Source: Actinotalea endophytica (GTDB lineage Bacteria > Actinomycetota > Actinomycetes > Actinomycetales > Cellulomonadaceae). Taken from it: a stretch of DNA of 64,000 bases. The notes beneath the pieces were generated by a model. That model was not told the DNA's origin. It worked only from the letters and a program-made list of their open reading frames with translations, and did no database searches. The position numbers and the translations under genes are program-made. Positions 27,162 through 40,847 of this stretch are shown piece by piece. Numbering within the stretch: position 1 is the first letter of the stretch; each line of letters opens with the position of its first letter. The stretch lies in assembly GCF_025717005.1 (NCBI RefSeq), contig NZ_JAOVZU010000005.1, positions 62,001 to 126,000 of the forward strand, in the 5' to 3' direction.

Positions 27162-28165
27162 TGCGCCACCTGCTGTCCGTCGCGGACCTCGACCGGGACG
27201 CCGCCGTGCTGGTGCTGGACACCGCGGCGGAGATGGCCAAGACCCAGGGCCGCGAGATCAAGAAGCTGCCGACGCTGCGCGGCCGCACCGTGGTGAACCT
27301 CTTCTTCGAGGACTCGACCCGGACCAGGATCTCGTTCGAGGCCGCCGCCAAGCGGCTGTCGGCCGACGTCATCAACTTCTCGGCGAAGGGCTCGAGCGTC
27401 TCCAAGGGCGAGTCGCTCAAGGACACCGCCCTGACCCTGCAGGCCATGGGCGCCGACGCCGTGGTCGTCCGCCACCAGGCGTCCGGCGCGCCGCACCGGC
27501 TGGCCAACGCCGGCTGGCTGGACGCTGCTGTGCTCAACGCGGGTGACGGCACGCACCAGCACCCGACCCAGGCGCTGCTCGACGCGTTCACGATCCGCCG
27601 GCACCTGCGCGGCCCGGACGTGGGGGACCCGGACGGTGTGGGCGCCGATCTGAGCGGCTTGCACGTGGCGATCGTCGGCGACGTGCTGCACTCGCGCGTC
27701 GCGCGGTCCAACGTCGGCCTGCTGACCACGCTCGGCGCGCGGGTCACGCTGGTCGCGCCGCCCACGCTGGTGCCGATCGGCGCCGATCGGTGGCCGTGCG
27801 AGATCTCGTACCACCTGGACGAGGTGCTCGACTCCGGGCCGGACGCGGTGATGATGCTGCGGGTCCAGCGCGAGCGGATGGGTGGTCCCGGCCTGGCCGG
27901 CGCCGCGACGTCGGCGGGCTTCTTCCCGAGCCCGCTGGAGTACACCCGGCAGTACGGCCTGGACGCCCGGCGCCTCGCCCGCCTGCCCGAGCACGCCATC
28001 GTCATGCACCCCGGTCCGATGAACCGGGGGCTGGAGATCTCGGCGGACGCGGCGGACTCGCCGCGGGCCGTCATCGTCGAACAGGTCGCCAACGGGGTCG
28101 CGGTGCGGATGGCCGTGCTCTACCTGCTGCTCGCCGGCGACCGGGAGAAGGGGACCGAGGCATGA
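27161..28165 (+). CDS. pyrB: aspartate carbamoyltransferase catalytic chain
   Basis: Forms carbamoyl-aspartate. 334 residues with the carbamoyl-phosphate motif [19 protein letters not shown], the domain-swapped loop [26 protein letters not shown], and [11 protein letters not shown] near the C-terminus. No regulatory pyrI gene is present, as expected for actinobacteria. ATG 28162 of pyrC overlaps the stop. Confidence 0.97.
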
Positions 28166-29478
28166 GGCACCTGCTGCGAGGGGTCGCGCCGCTGGGCGGC
28201 GCGCCGACCGACCTGCTGCTCGCGGACGGGGTGATCGTCGCGCTCGGGGCGGACGCCGCGCGCGAGGCCGGCGACGCGACCGTCGTCGACGGCGGCGGGC
28301 TGGTCGCGCTGCCAGGTCTGGTCGACCTGCACACGCACCTGCGCGAGCCGGGCCGGGAGGACGCCGAGACCGTCGAGACGGGTTCGCGCGCCGCGGCGCT
28401 GGGCGGTTACACCGCGGTGCACGCGATGGCCAACACCTCCCCGGTCGCGGACACCGCCGGTGTGGTCGAGCAGGTGCTCCGGCTCGGCCAGGACGCCGGG
28501 TGGGTGGACGTGTTCCCGGTCGGCGCAGTGAGCGTCGGGCTGCGCGGCGAGCAGCTCGCCGAGCTCGGCGCGATGGCGCAGTCGGCGGCTCGCGTGCGGG
28601 TGTTCTCGGACGACGGCATGTGCGTGCACGACCCGGTGCTCATGCGGCGCGCGCTGGAGTACGTCAAGGCGTTCGACGGTGTGGTCGCCCAGCACGCGCA
28701 AGAGCCTCGGCTCACCGCCGGGGCCCAGATGCACGAGGGCGTCGTGTCCGCCGAGGTGGGGCTCGCGGGTTGGCCCGCGGTCGCCGAGGAGGCGATCATC
28801 GCCCGCGACGTGCTGCTCGCCCAGCACGTCGAGTCGCGGCTGCACGTGCTGCACCTGTCGACCGCCGGTTCGGTGGAGATCGTCCGGTGGGCCAAGGCCC
28901 GCGGCATCGCGGTGACCGCCGAGGCCACGCCGCACCACCTGAGCCTGACCGACGACCTCGCGCGCACCTACGACCCGCTGTACAAGGTCAACCCGCCGCT
29001 GCGGACCGCGGAGGACGTCGAGGCGGTCCGGGCCGGGCTCGCGGACGGCACGATCGACGTGGTCGGTACGGACCACGCGCCGCACACCCGCGAGGACAAG
29101 GACTGCGAGTGGGCCGCGGCGGCCTTCGGGATGACCGGGCTGGAGACCGCACTGGGCATCGTGTCCACCACGATGGTCGCGACCGGTCGGATGACCTGGG
29201 CGGACGTCGCCCGGGTGATGTCGCACACACCGGCGCGGATCGGCCGGGTGGACAGCGGTCCGCGCGCCCAGGGGCGCCCGCTCGAGATCGGCGAGCCCGC
29301 GAACGTCACGCTGGTCGACCCGGCCGCGCGCTGGACGGTCGACCCGGCAGCGCAGGCGAGCACGAGCCGCAACACGCCGTACGGCGGCATGGAGCTCACC
29401 GGCCGCGTCGTCGCGACGTTCCTGCGCGGACGACCGACCGTCCTGGACGGCGTCCTCGTCGCGGAGGGGGTCGCGTGA
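28162..29478 (+). CDS. pyrC: dihydroorotase
   Basis: Class I zinc dihydroorotase of 438 residues. Metal ligands are in [16 protein letters not shown], the bridging Lys region is around [11 protein letters not shown] with later His in HAQEP and LHLSTA, and the catalytic Asp is in [14 protein letters not shown]. The final [12 protein letters not shown] is typical. Overlaps of four bases with pyrB (ATGA) and carA (GTGA) imply coupled translation. Confidence 0.96.
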   Translation: MRHLLRGVAPLGGAPTDLLLADGVIVALGADAAREAGDATVVDGGGLVALPGLVDLHTHLREPGREDAETVETGSRAAALGGYTAVHAMANTSPVADTAGVVEQVLRLGQDAGWVDVFPVGAVSVGLRGEQLAELGAMAQSAARVRVFSDDGMCVHDPVLMRRALEYVKAFDGVVAQHAQEPRLTAGAQMHEGVVSAEVGLAGWPAVAEEAIIARDVLLAQHVESRLHVLHLSTAGSVEIVRWAKARGIAVTAEATPHHLSLTDDLARTYDPLYKVNPPLRTAEDVEAVRAGLADGTIDVVGTDHAPHTREDKDCEWAAAAFGMTGLETALGIVSTTMVATGRMTWADVARVMSHTPARIGRVDSGPRAQGRPLEIGEPANVTLVDPAARWTVDPAAQASTSRNTPYGGMELTGRVVATFLRGRPTVLDGVLVAEGVA

Positions 29479-30654
29479 GCGGGGCGCTCCTCGTCCTGGA
29501 GGACGGCCGCTCGTACCCCGGCGACGCGTTCGGCGCGACCGGAGAGACGCTCGGCGAGATCGTCTTCAACACCGGCATGACCGGCTACCAGGAGACGCTC
29601 ACCGATCCGTCGTACCACCGCCAGATCGTGGTGATGACCGCGCCGCACATCGGCAACACCGGGATGAACGACGAGGACCCCGAGTCGACCCGGATCTGGG
29701 TCGCCGGGTACGTCGTGCGCGACCCCGCGGTGCGGCCGTCGAACTGGCGCTCACGGCGCTCGCTGGACGACGCGCTCGTGGCGGAGGGCATCGTCGGGAT
29801 CAGCGGAGTCGACACCCGGGCGATCACCCGGCACCTGCGCGAGCAGGGCGTCATGCGGGCCGGCATCTTCTCCGGCGACGCCCTCGTCGACGAGGCCGGG
29901 CGCACCCGACGGCTCGAGGACCTCGTGGCACGCGTGCGCAGCGCGCCGCCGATGACCGGGGCCGACCTCGCGGGTGAGGTGAGCGTCGACGAGCGGTACA
30001 CGGTCGACCCGGTGCCGGGCTCGGTGGCCGAGGGCGCCGAGCCGCTCACCGTGGTCGCGGTGGACCTGGGCATCAAGTCGATGACGCCGCACCGGCTCGC
30101 CGAGCGCGGCGTGCGCACGCACGTCGTGCCCTCGACCGCCACCCCCGACGAGGTGCTGGGGCTCGCGCCGGACGGGGTGTTCTTCTCCAACGGGCCGGGC
30201 GACCCCGCCGCAGCGACGCACGAGATCGACCTGCTGCGCGCGGTGCTCGACCGCAAGATCCCCTTCTTCGGCATCTGCTACGGCAACCAGCTGCTCGGCC
30301 GCGCGCTCGGCTTCGGCACGTACAAGCTCGTGTACGGGCACCGTGGGATCAACCAGCCGGTCATGGACCGCCGCACCGGGAAGGTCGAGATCACGGCGCA
30401 CAACCACGGCTTCGCGGTGGACGCGCCGCTGACCGGCGAGGCCGTGGCACCGCACGAGGAAGGGCGGTACGGCCGGGTGGTCGTCTCGCACGTCGACCTC
30501 AACGACGACGTGGTCGAGGGGCTCGCGTGCCTGGACCTGCCGGCGTTCTCGGTGCAGTACCACCCGGAGGCCGCGGCCGGGCCGCACGACGCGGCCTACC
30601 TGTTCGACCGCTTCGTCGAGCTGATGACCGCGTCGACCACCGAGGAGGCCGGCG

Positions 30655-30671
<17 letters not shown>
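29475..30671 (+). CDS. carA: carbamoyl-phosphate synthase small (glutaminase) chain
   Basis: 398 residues. Supplies ammonia from glutamine to CarB. N-terminal CPSase domain ([18 protein letters not shown]) and C-terminal class I amidotransferase with the nucleophile in [12 protein letters not shown] and the His/Glu pair in [19 protein letters not shown] in place of the enteric ICLGHQ appears to be a lineage feature. The frame overlaps carB by 17 bases. Confidence 0.96.
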
Positions 30672-33986
<3,315 letters not shown>

Positions 33987-33990
<4 letters not shown>

Positions 33991-34832
33991 GCTTCGGCAC
34001 GCGCCTCGCCGCGGCGATGGATGCGCACGGCCCGCTGTGCGTCGGCATCGACCCGCACCCCGGGCTGCTGGCCGCATGGGGGCTCGCGGACGACCCGGTG
34101 GGCCTGCGTACCTTCGCGCTCCGGGTGGTCGAGGCCGTCGCCGGGCGGGTCGCGGCGGTCAAGCCCCAGTCGGCGTTCTTCGAACGGCACGGGTCCGCGG
34201 GGATCGCGGTCCTCGAGGAGGTCCTGGCAGCGGTGCGGGGGAGCGGCACCGAGGTCATCCTGGACGCGAAGCGAGGCGACATCGGCTCGACCATGGCGGG
34301 CTACGCCGACGCGTACCTGCGCGACGGCGCTCCGCTCGCGGCGGACGCGCTGACGGTGAGCCCGTACCTGGGGCCCGGTTCGCTCGATCCGGCGCTCACG
34401 GCGGCCCTGGCCGCCGATCGCGGCCTGTTCGTGCTGTGCCTCACCTCGAACCCGGAGGGTGCCGCCGTGCAGCACGCCGGCGGCGCCCGCAGCGTGGCGC
34501 TCACGGTGGCCCGATGGGCGGCCGAGCAGAACGCCCCCGCGCGCGCTGCGGGCGAGCCGCTCGGTTCGGTCGGGCTCGTGGTGGGTGCCACGATCGGCGA
34601 CGCCGTGCAGCGGCTCGGGCTCGACCTCGCCGCCGTGCACGGCCCGCTGCTCGCGCCGGGTGTCGGCGCCCAGGGTGCCGGCGCTGCGGAGCTGACCGCC
34701 GTCTTCGGCTCCGCGCGGGGCGCCGTCCTCGCGTCGACCTCGCGCGCCGTGCTCGGTGCGGGTCCCGAGGCGGACGCGCTGCGCGATGCGGCAGCACGCG
34801 CCACGGACGAGGCGGCGCTGGCCCTGCGCTGA
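33987..34832 (+). CDS. pyrF: orotidine-5'-phosphate decarboxylase (class II)
   Basis: Final step to UMP. 281 residues, the longer class II form usual in actinobacteria. Signature active-site motif [18 protein letters not shown] with the Lys-Asp pair, preceded by [12 protein letters not shown], and [13 protein letters not shown]. It overlaps carB by ATGA. pyrD is absent from the operon and must be elsewhere. A hairpin follows about 25 bp after the stop. Confidence 0.96.
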
Positions 34833-34856
34833 TCGCCGGGCCCCGGGATCCACGAG

Positions 34857-34882
34857 CGAAACGGGCAGCTCGTCCCGTTTCG
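34857..34882 (+). terminator. hairpin terminator after the pyr operon
   Basis: Arms CGAAACGGG (34857-34865) and CCCGTTTCG (34874-34882) with an 8-nt loop. Further GGCCCC inverted repeats flank it. It marks the end of the pyrR-pyrF transcript. Confidence 0.6.
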
Positions 34883-34950
34883 TCGGCCTCGGGCCCCGGA
34901 TCTGCCGCCCTGCTGGTCAGACGGCCGAGCCGCGCCCGAGGCGGGGCGCG

Positions 34951-34979
34951 TTGCCGATCCCGAGCGGGGTCGCTAGGTT
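34951..34979 (+). promoter_or_regulatory. promoter of mihF
   Basis: TTGCCG at 34951-34956 and TAGGTT at 34974-34979 with an ideal 17-bp spacer. The leader to GTG 35019 is about 33 nt and includes GAGAAGG. Confidence 0.6.
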
Positions 34980-35018
34980 CGTCCCGTCCCACCCCGCTTG
35001 ACCGAGAAGGTGACACGA

Positions 35019-35330
35019 GTGGCCCTACCCCCGCTCACCCCGGAGCAGCGCGCCGCCGCGCTCGAGAAGGCCGCTGCGGCCCGGCAGGCCCGTGCCGAGG
35101 TGAAGAACCGCCTGAAGTACTCGCAGGGTTCGCTCGCCGAGGTGATCGAGCAGGGGAAGACCGACGAGGTGCTCGGCAAGCTGAAGGTGTCCGCCCTCCT
35201 GGAGTCGCTGCCCGGCGTCGGGAAGATCAAGGCCCGCGCGATCATGGCGGAGATCGGCATCTCGGAGAGCCGTCGGCTGCGTGGCCTCGGCCCGCACCAG
35301 GCCGAGGCCCTGCTCAAGCGCTTCGGCTGA
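35019..35330 (+). CDS. mihF: actinobacterial integration host factor (mIHF)
   Basis: 103 residues. Nucleoid-associated protein that bends DNA through a helix-two-turn-helix. The N-terminus ALPPLTPEQRAAALEKAAAA and the SLPGVGKIKARAIMAEIGI helix-hairpin-like segment are characteristic. I choose GTG 35019 over the upstream TTG 34998 because of GAGAAGG spacing and the family's usual N-terminus. gmk begins directly at the next base, the classic mihF-gmk-rpoZ order. Confidence 0.94.
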   Translation: MALPPLTPEQRAAALEKAAAARQARAEVKNRLKYSQGSLAEVIEQGKTDEVLGKLKVSALLESLPGVGKIKARAIMAEIGISESRRLRGLGPHQAEALLKRFG

Positions 35331-35894
35331 GTGGCAGCACCACGTCTGACGGTCCTGGCCGGGCCGACGGCGGTCGGCAAGGGGACCGTGTCCGCGGACG
35401 TGCGCGCGCGGTACCCGGAGGTCTGGCTCTCGGTGTCGGCGACGACGCGTGCGCCGCGGCCCGGTGAGGTCGACGGCGTGCACTACCACTTCATGTCGGC
35501 CGAGCAGTTCGACCGCATGGTCGAGGCCGGCGAGTTCCTCGAGTGGGCCGTGGTGCACGGTCGGCACCGGTACGGCACTCCGCGCGGCCCGGTGCTGACG
35601 CATCTGGCCGCTGGTGACCCGGCGCTCCTGGAGATCGACCTGGCCGGGGCCCGTCAGGTCCGCGAAGCGATGCCGGAGGCGCGCTTCGTGTTCCTCGCGC
35701 CGCCCAGCTGGGAGGAGCTCGAACGTCGGCTGGTGGGCCGCGGGACCGAGGACGCCGAGGAGCGCGAGCGGCGCCTCGCGACCGCCCGGGTCGAGCTCGA
35801 CGCGGAGCCCGAGTTCGACCACGTCATCGTGAACGACGACGTGCGGCGTGCCACGGACGAGCTCATCACGGTGATGGGCCTTCCGACACGGTAG
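35331..35894 (+). CDS. gmk: guanylate kinase
   Basis: Phosphorylates GMP to GDP. 187 residues with P-loop [12 protein letters not shown], the GMP-binding stretch [21 protein letters not shown] and the LID region [21 protein letters not shown] 35331 abuts the mihF stop without a gap. The -10 box of rpoZ overlaps its last codons. Confidence 0.96.
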   Translation: MAAPRLTVLAGPTAVGKGTVSADVRARYPEVWLSVSATTRAPRPGEVDGVHYHFMSAEQFDRMVEAGEFLEWAVVHGRHRYGTPRGPVLTHLAAGDPALLEIDLAGARQVREAMPEARFVFLAPPSWEELERRLVGRGTEDAEERERRLATARVELDAEPEFDHVIVNDDVRRATDELITVMGLPTR

Positions 35895-35897
35895 ACT
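35892..35897 (+). promoter_or_regulatory. -10 box of rpoZ
   Basis: TAGACT at the end of gmk. Transcription near 35904 would give a leader of about 70 nt before rpoZ. Confidence 0.4.
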
Positions 35898-35974
35898 TGG
35901 CAGTCGCGTCGCGGCCGCGCTCCAGCGCGCCGACGCCCGCAGACCTCGATCCCCGAACTACGGAGCGCATCTTC

Positions 35975-36238
35975 ATGGCCGGAACCGTCGCCCAGCCCGA
36001 GGGCATCACCGACCCGCCGATCGACGAGCTGCTCGCCGCGGCGGACTCGAAGTACGCCCTGGTGATCTACGCCTCGCAGCGTGCGCGGCAGATCAACGCG
36101 TACTACTCGCAGCTCAACGAGGGTCTCCTGGAGTACGTCGGCCCGCTGGTCGAGGCCAAGCACCAGGAGAAGGCCCTGTCGATCGCGATGCGGGAGATCA
36201 ACGCCGGCCTGCTGACCGTCACGCCCACCGAGGGCTGA
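35975..36238 (+). CDS. rpoZ: RNA polymerase omega subunit
   Basis: 87 residues, starting [19 protein letters not shown] after the initiator Met, which is the standard actinobacterial omega N-terminus. [20 protein letters not shown] is the beta'-contacting helix. ATG 35975 follows GGAG. An in-frame TTG at 35897 would add 26 unconserved residues and is rejected. coaBC follows after 15 bp. Confidence 0.96.
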   Translation: MAGTVAQPEGITDPPIDELLAAADSKYALVIYASQRARQINAYYSQLNEGLLEYVGPLVEAKHQEKALSIAMREINAGLLTVTPTEG

Positions 36239-36253
36239 GGCGAGGGCCGAGCC

Positions 36254-37447
36254 CTGCGCATCCTGCTCGGCGTCGCTGCCGGGATCGCCGCGTACAAGTC
36301 GGCCCTGCTGCTGCGCCTGTTCACCGAGGCCGGTCACGACGTCCGGGTGGTTCCCACCCGGGCGTCGTTGGAGTTCGTCGGGCGCGCGACGTGGGAGGCG
36401 CTGTCGGGTCACCCGGTGACGGTCGACGTCTTCGACGACGTGCCGTCCGTCGAGCACGTGAAGCTCGGCCGTGAGGCCGAGCTCGTGGTGGTCGCACCCG
36501 CGACGGCCGACCTGCTTGCGCGGGCGGCCTCGGGCCGGTGCGACGACCTGCTGACGGCCGCACTGCTGACCGTCCGCTGCCCGGTCCTGGTCGCCCCTGC
36601 GATGCACACCGAGATGTGGCTGCACCCGGCGACGCAGGCGAACGTCGCCACGCTGCGCGCGCGCGGCATCCACGTCCTCGAGCCCGCGGTCGGTCGGCTC
36701 ACCGGCCCCGACACCGGTCCGGGCCGGCTGCCGGACCCCGAGGACATCGCCAGGGCTGCGCTGGCGCTCGTCGCGCCCCAGGACCTCGCCGGGCGGCACA
36801 TCGTGATCTCGGCCGGCGGCACGCGCGAGCCGATCGATCCGGTGCGGTTCCTCGGCAACCGGTCGTCGGGCCATCAGGGCTATGCCCTGGCCCGGGCGGC
36901 GGCACGCCGCGGTGCGCAGGTGACGGTCGTCGCCGCGAACGTGGCCCTGCCGGACCCGCACGGCGTCGAGGTACGCCGCGTCGAGACGACGGCCGAGCTC
37001 GCGGAGGCCGTGCGGGCCGCAGCGGTGACCGCCGACGTCGTGGTGATGGCAGCGGCGGTTGCCGACTTCCGCCCCGACGAGCCCGCCGCGACCAAGATCA
37101 AGAAGGTTGGCGACGGAGCACCGACGATCCGACTCACCCAGACCGAGGACGTGCTCGCCGGGCTCGTGGCCACGCGGCGACCCGGCCAGGTCGTCGTGGG
37201 ATTCGCGGCCGAGACGGGGGACGCCGACGGCGACGTCCAGGCACACGGCGCCGCGAAGGCCCGGCGCAAGGGCGCCGACCTCCTGGTGGTCAACCCGGTC
37301 GGCGTGGGCGTCGGCTTCGGCGACGTCCCGAACGAGGTCACACTGCTGGACGCGGCGGGGCACGTGGTCGCCACCGGTGCCGGTGCCAAGGACGAGGTCG
37401 CCGAGCTGGTCCTGGACCAGGTGGTGGCCCGCCTGGTCAGGCCCTGA
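36254..37447 (+). CDS. coaBC: phosphopantothenoylcysteine decarboxylase / synthetase, probable CTG start
   Basis: Two consecutive steps of coenzyme A synthesis. Conserved sequence begins at [20 protein letters not shown], whose first codon is CTG 36254. Between the rpoZ stop (36236-36238) and this point the frame holds no ATG, GTG or TTG. The next GTG (36347) would delete the first flavodoxin strand and the GIAAYK phosphate loop. AGGCGAGGG lies 8 nt upstream. From CTG the protein is 397 residues. CoaC half: [13 protein letters not shown] and APAMHTEMW. CoaB half: [21 protein letters not shown] and [10 protein letters not shown]. Confidence 0.9.
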   Translation: MRILLGVAAGIAAYKSALLLRLFTEAGHDVRVVPTRASLEFVGRATWEALSGHPVTVDVFDDVPSVEHVKLGREAELVVVAPATADLLARAASGRCDDLLTAALLTVRCPVLVAPAMHTEMWLHPATQANVATLRARGIHVLEPAVGRLTGPDTGPGRLPDPEDIARAALALVAPQDLAGRHIVISAGGTREPIDPVRFLGNRSSGHQGYALARAAARRGAQVTVVAANVALPDPHGVEVRRVETTAELAEAVRAAAVTADVVVMAAAVADFRPDEPAATKIKKVGDGAPTIRLTQTEDVLAGLVATRRPGQVVVGFAAETGDADGDVQAHGAAKARRKGADLLVVNPVGVGVGFGDVPNEVTLLDAAGHVVATGAGAKDEVAELVLDQVVARLVRP

Positions 37448-37460
37448 GCCTCCGCGCAGA

Positions 37461-37466
37461 TACGCT
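37461..37466 (+). promoter_or_regulatory. leaderless-type -10 box of metK
   Basis: TACGCT ends 6 nt before ATG 37473, with no Shine-Dalgarno sequence. Confidence 0.45.
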
Positions 37467-37472
37467 GGTGCG

Positions 37473-38675
37473 ATGACCAACGACTTGCGCCTGTTCACGT
37501 CCGAGTCGGTCACCGAGGGCCACCCGGACAAGGTGTGCGACCAGATCTCCGACGGCATCCTCGACGCGATGCTCCGGCAGGACCCGGCCGCGCGTGTCGC
37601 GGTCGAGACGATGGTCACGACGGGTCTGGTGCACGTCGCGGGCGAGGTGACCACCGAGGCCTACGTGGAGATCCCGCAGGTCGTGCGCGAGACGCTCAAC
37701 CGGATCGGGTACACGTCGTCCGAGATCGGCTTCGACGCCCACTCGTGCGGTGTCTCGGTGTCGATCGGCCAGCAGTCGCCCGACATCGCGGCCGGCGTCG
37801 ACAAGGCGTGGGAGATCCGGCACGACGCGGTGGGCGTCGACGACCCCATCGAGGCGCAGGGCGCCGGCGACCAGGGCCTGATGTTCGGGTACGCGTGCGA
37901 CGACACGCCGTCGCTGATGCCGCTGCCGATCTGGGTCGCACATCGCCTCGCCGAGCGCCTCGCGACCGTCCGCAAGGAGGGCACGCTCGACTACCTGCGC
38001 CCGGACGGCAAGACCCAGGTCACCATCGGCTACGACGGCGACCGCGCCGTGCGGCTGGACACCGTCGTCGTCTCGACCCAGCACGACCCCGACGTGCTGC
38101 TCGACGCGACGCTCGCTCCGGACATCGCCGAGCACGTCGTCGCGCCGGTGCTCGAGAGCGTGGACCTGGACACGGTCGGCTACCGGCTGCTGGTGAACCC
38201 CACGGGCCAGTTCGTCATCGGTGGTCCTCAGGGAGACGCGGGACTGACCGGCCGGAAGGTCATCGTCGACACGTACGGGGGCATGGCGCGCCACGGTGGC
38301 GGCGCGTTCTCCGGCAAGGACCCGTCGAAGGTCGACCGTTCGGCGTCGTACGCGATGCGATGGGTCGCGAAGAACGTCGTCGCCGCCGGGCTCGCGAAGC
38401 GCTGCGAGGTGCAGGTCGCCTACGCCATCGGCGCGTCGCACCCGGTCGGCCTCTACGTCGAGACGTTCGGCACCGAGACCGTCCCGGTGGACCGGTTGAC
38501 CCGCGCGATCCGCGAGGTGTTCGACCTGCGCCCCGGCGCGATCGTGCGGGACCTGGACCTGCTCAGGCCGATCTATGCGCGCACGGCGGCCTACGGCCAC
38601 TTCGGCCGGGAGCTCGCCGACTTCACGTGGGAGCGCACCGACCGGGTCATGGACCTGCACCACGCCCTCTCCTGA
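37473..38675 (+). CDS. metK: S-adenosylmethionine synthetase
   Basis: 400 residues, complete. Signatures: [40 protein letters not shown], and the phosphate loop [21 protein letters not shown]. Makes SAM from methionine and ATP. No SAM riboswitch is present: the gene is only 25 bp from coaBC and has a leaderless-type promoter. Confidence 0.97.
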   Translation: MTNDLRLFTSESVTEGHPDKVCDQISDGILDAMLRQDPAARVAVETMVTTGLVHVAGEVTTEAYVEIPQVVRETLNRIGYTSSEIGFDAHSCGVSVSIGQQSPDIAAGVDKAWEIRHDAVGVDDPIEAQGAGDQGLMFGYACDDTPSLMPLPIWVAHRLAERLATVRKEGTLDYLRPDGKTQVTIGYDGDRAVRLDTVVVSTQHDPDVLLDATLAPDIAEHVVAPVLESVDLDTVGYRLLVNPTGQFVIGGPQGDAGLTGRKVIVDTYGGMARHGGGAFSGKDPSKVDRSASYAMRWVAKNVVAAGLAKRCEVQVAYAIGASHPVGLYVETFGTETVPVDRLTRAIREVFDLRPGAIVRDLDLLRPIYARTAAYGHFGRELADFTWERTDRVMDLHHALS

Positions 38676-38723
38676 CGCGGCGCGGCGGTGGACGACGGCC
38701 GCGCGACGGAGCCTCGTGGTGGG

Positions 38724-40838
38724 ATGAGGCCCGTGGAGGTCTCACAGCCCGCGCTCCCGGGGCTCGCGCGACGACGGCGGACGTCCTCGCCGGTCCCGAT
38801 CGCCGCTGATCGGCCGGTGGCCCGGGTCGTGGTGGACCTGTCGCAGCCGCACCTGGACCGTGCGTTCGACTACCTCGTGCCCGAGGCCATGTCCGCGGGG
38901 GTTCGCGCCGGTGTGCGGGTCAAGGTCCGGTTCGCCGGCCGTGACGTCGACGGCTGGGTGGTGGATCGCGTCGAGGACAGCGATCACGAGGGGACGCTCG
39001 TCCCGCTGCGCCGGCTCGTGTCGGACGAGGTCGTGCTGGGCCCGCAGGTGCTCGACCTCGCCCGAGCGGTCGCGCGCCGGTGGGCGGGCACGCTGCCCGA
39101 CGTGCTACGCCTGGCCATCCCGCCGCGGCACGCCCGCGTCGAGCGCGAGGAGTGGCCGACGAGCTCGCCCGCGGGGCCGGCCACGGACGACGCCGTCGGC
39201 GGCCGCGATCCGGAGCACCCTGCGCACTCCGCCGCTGACCCTGAGCGCTCGGCGTGGTGGCCCCTGCACGGCGGCGCGGCGTTCCTGCGTCGGGTCGCCG
39301 GGGGCGAGAACCCCCGAGCGGTCTGGCAGGCGCTGCCCGGCGTGGACTGGGCCGTTCAGGTCGCCGAGGCGGTCGACGCTGCGCGGCAGGGCGGCCGTGG
39401 TGCCCTGGTCGTCGTGCCCTCCGCACGTGAGGTCGAGCAGGTGCTCACCGCGCTCGGCGAGGCCGGCGTCGAGACGTGGACGCCCGGCCGGGACTCGGGG
39501 GCGGTCCGACTGGTCGCCGACGACGGTCCCGCGGCTCGGTACCGGGCCTTCCTCGCTGCCGCCCGCGGGTTCGCCGACGTCGTCGTGGGCACCCGCGGAG
39601 CCGCCTTGGCCCCGGTCGCCCGACTCGGGCTGGTGGTCTGCTGGGACGACAGCGACCCGCTGCACTCCGAGCCGCGGGCGCCGTACCCGCACGCGCGCGA
39701 CGTGCTCTCGATGCGCGCCGACGCCGGCGCGGCACTGCTGGTGGGCGGGTACGTGCGCTCGGTGGCGGCGCACCGGTGGGTCGCCGAGGGCACGGCGCAC
39801 CCCGTGATCGCCGATCGCGCCGAGGTGCGAACCAGGGCGCCGCGCGTCGTTCACCTGGATCGCGCCGAGCTCGCTCGGGAGGGGCCCGCCGCCGCGGCGC
39901 GCCTGCCCTCGTCCGCCTGGCGCACCGTGCGCGACGGGCTGGAGCGCGGCCCCGTCCTGGTGCAGGTGCCGCGCGCCGGGTACCTGCCGGGCGTCGCGTG
40001 CGCGCGTTGCCGCACCGCGGCGCGCTGCGGCGTGTGCTCCGGGCCGCTGCGGCTGGCCAGCTCGCACGCGGCGCCGGCGTGCGGGTGGTGCGGCGCGCTG
40101 GCCGGTATGTGGCGGTGCACGGAGTGCGGTCACACGGGCCTGCGAGCCACCGCCGTCGGCGCGGAGCGGACGGCGGAGGAGCTGGGCCGCGCGTTCCCGG
40201 GCGCAGCTCTGCGCCGGTCGTCGGCCCGGACCGGAGTCCTCGACACCGTCCCGTCGTCGCCGTCGCTCGTCGTGGCGACCCAGGGCGCGGAGCCTCGGGT
40301 CACGGGCGGGTACGCCGCCGCGGTGCTGCTCGACGCGTCGGTCACCGCCGGACGCCCGGGACTGGGTGCGTCCGAGGCAGCGCTGCGGCACTGGTTCGCG
40401 GCGGCCGCGCTGGTGCGACCGTCCGGGGACGGCGGCGTGGTCGCGCTGGTCGGGGAGGTGCCGACGTCGCTCGCCGGCGCCCTGGTCCGGTGGGACCCGG
40501 CCGGCTTCGCCGCGCGCGAGCTGGCGGAACGGACGGAGCTCGGGCTCCCGCCGGCCGCGCACCTGGCGACGGTCGAGGGTGAACGCGCAGCGGTGTCCGC
40601 GGTGCTCGCGGCCCTGCGAGCGCCGACCACCGTGCGCGGTCCGGTGCCGTCCGGCCCGCTCCCGGACGGCCTCCTGGACCCTGAGCAGTCCCGGCCGGTC
40701 CGGGCCGTGCTGCAGACACCGTGGTCCGGAGCCGCCGCGGTCGTGGCCGATCTCGCGGCCGTCGTCGCGACGCGCAGCGCCCATCGGGAGCGTCCGGTCC
40801 GGGTCCGGGTCGAACCCGATGACGTGGGGGTCGCCTAG
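38724..40838 (+). CDS. priA: PriA-like primosomal protein lacking helicase motifs
   Basis: 704 residues from ATG 38724; GTG 38688 is an in-frame alternative. The N-terminal DNA-binding domain is clear (VARVVVDLSQPHLDRAFDYLVP, then VRVKVRFAGRDVDGWVV). The eight zinc cysteines are all there as four CxxC pairs (CARC, CGVC, CGWC, CTEC). The helicase core has no Walker A: the region of VVVPSAREVEQVLTAL has no GxGKT, and a weak WDDSDPLHSEPRAPYPHARD replaces the DEEH region. This loss is known in actinobacterial PriA, so it is probably a DNA-binding loader rather than a helicase and is not a pseudogene. Confidence 0.9.
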   Translation: MRPVEVSQPALPGLARRRRTSSPVPIAADRPVARVVVDLSQPHLDRAFDYLVPEAMSAGVRAGVRVKVRFAGRDVDGWVVDRVEDSDHEGTLVPLRRLVSDEVVLGPQVLDLARAVARRWAGTLPDVLRLAIPPRHARVEREEWPTSSPAGPATDDAVGGRDPEHPAHSAADPERSAWWPLHGGAAFLRRVAGGENPRAVWQALPGVDWAVQVAEAVDAARQGGRGALVVVPSAREVEQVLTALGEAGVETWTPGRDSGAVRLVADDGPAARYRAFLAAARGFADVVVGTRGAALAPVARLGLVVCWDDSDPLHSEPRAPYPHARDVLSMRADAGAALLVGGYVRSVAAHRWVAEGTAHPVIADRAEVRTRAPRVVHLDRAELAREGPAAAARLPSSAWRTVRDGLERGPVLVQVPRAGYLPGVACARCRTAARCGVCSGPLRLASSHAAPACGWCGALAGMWRCTECGHTGLRATAVGAERTAEELGRAFPGAALRRSSARTGVLDTVPSSPSLVVATQGAEPRVTGGYAAAVLLDASVTAGRPGLGASEAALRHWFAAAALVRPSGDGGVVALVGEVPTSLAGALVRWDPAGFAARELAERTELGLPPAAHLATVEGERAAVSAVLAALRAPTTVRGPVPSGPLPDGLLDPEQSRPVRAVLQTPWSGAAAVVADLAAVVATRSAHRERPVRVRVEPDDVGVA

Positions 40839-40841
40839 GAT
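40836..40841 (+). promoter_or_regulatory. leaderless-type -10 box of fmt
   Basis: TAGGAT overlaps the priA stop codon and ends 6 nt before GTG 40848. Confidence 0.45.
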
Positions 40842-40847
40842 CGACGG

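Noticed and set aside
30240-30310. CarA active-site motif ICYGNQ as a damaged glutaminase
   Set aside because: The nucleophile Cys and the downstream His/Glu are intact, and FGNQ/YGNQ variants are normal in actinobacterial CarA.
36347-37447. coaBC starting at GTG 36347
   Set aside because: It would remove the first strand and GIAAYK loop of the flavodoxin fold, which are present in frame upstream.
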